Made by a program: the position numbers and the translations under genes. Source: Clostridia bacterium (GTDB taxonomy: Bacteria > Bacillota > Clostridia > Peptostreptococcales > Caminicellaceae). Taken from it: a stretch of 53,180 nt of DNA. The stretch covers positions 1-53,180 of the forward strand of contig JAKSBP010000008.1 in assembly GCA_022361035.1 (NCBI GenBank), given 5' to 3'. Shown piece after piece: positions 53,061 through 53,180 of this stretch. The notes beneath the pieces were generated by a model, which had not been told where the DNA came from, did not search any database, and was given only the letters and a program-made list of their open reading frames with translations. Each line of letters starts with the position of its first letter. The first letter of the stretch is position 1.

Positions 53061-53180
53061 TATAGAAGAGTGATTGAAAATGTTAACTTACTACAGCAGC
53101 CACAGAGAATCCTTTAGGCTCATGCAATAAATCTGTTTATAAATAGGTAATAGAAGGTAAAATAGATTTATTAAAATCGA
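53061..53180 (+). repeat. R1 palindromic element, copy E (cut by the window end)
   Basis: TATAGAAGAGTGATTGAAAA starts the element. CAGCAGCCAC and GAGAATCCTTTAGGCTCATG follow as in copies B and C. Like copy C it has the long internal stem (AAATCTGTTT with AAATAGATTT) and should continue past base 53180. It lies about 110 bp after the M1 peptidase gene. Confidence 0.85.

Noticed and set aside
12064..53180. R1 copies as a CRISPR array
   Set aside because: Copies are about 10 kb apart, in both orientations, of different lengths and with inverted ends, with no spacers or cas genes.

Overview
The window is low-GC DNA (strongly A/T-rich, A/T-ending codons, AGGAGG-type ribosome binding sites, many GTG/TTG starts, TTGACA/TATAAT promoters) from a Gram-positive anaerobe of the Clostridia. 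The gene set fits: PerR plus rubrerythrin, a T-box leader, oxygen-sensitive iron-sulfur enzymes (NadA, CyuA-type cysteine desulfidase), a clostridial glycogen cluster with both glgC and glgD, and a probable selenoprotein. A member of the Tissierellia-like Clostridia is a reasonable guess, but no marker here settles the genus.

Layout. 0-1.4 kb: end of an rRNA operon (5S), then an sdpR-sdpI pair with a perfect 36-bp operator. 1.4-4.1 kb: argGH on the minus strand. 4.2-9.3 kb: a GntR/FCD regulator, then the NiaR repressor and nadABC for de novo NAD synthesis. 9.4-10.5 kb: a PTS-IIC/PfoR-like membrane protein. 10.5-11.9 kb: an oxidative-stress operon (58-aa winged-helix protein, PerR-type Fur protein, rubrerythrin) behind a consensus promoter with a Fur/PerR-like palindrome. 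12.3-20.2 kb: an APH-fold kinase, an M3 peptidase, a UPF0182 membrane protein, glutamate racemase, an AhpD-like protein whose second redox cysteine codon is an in-frame TGA (probable selenocysteine), and a small sigma-region-4-like protein. 20.3-24.5 kb: ilvE (minus), serS behind a serine T-box, and a NUDIX-like protein. 24.9-35.9 kb: glycogen metabolism (glgB, glgC, glgD, glgA, glgP, pulA). 36.1-39.0 kb: a three-gene ABC-2 exporter and a divergent peptide deformylase. 39.4-44.3 kb: cysteine desulfidase, an M15 peptidase lipoprotein, a DUF401 permease, a NUDIX hydrolase and an HPr-like protein lacking the active-site histidine. 44.4-49.6 kb: divergent argCJ and argBD plus an unknown gene. 49.9-53.2 kb: a possible split sigma-factor pair (one partner broken), a MazG-like protein and an M1 peptidase lipoprotein.

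How the genes work together. Arginine synthesis is represented by argC, argJ, argB, argD, argG and argH in three transcription units whose promoters carry ArgR-like half-sites. NadABC sit next to their likely repressor. The glycogen genes cover precursor activation, chain synthesis, branching, phosphorolysis and debranching.

Beyond the genes, the intergenic DNA carries several dispersed palindromic elements. Family R1 has five copies (12.06, 23.68, 29.8, 40.75 and 53.06 kb) with TATAGA-type inverted ends and conserved internal blocks. Family R2 has two copies, both in the glycogen cluster. A nested palindrome lies at 18.2 kb, and a GC-richer nested palindrome at 43.8 kb is bracketed by twin hairpins. 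These elements, the TGA-containing gene and the split sigma pair are the parts most worth a second look.
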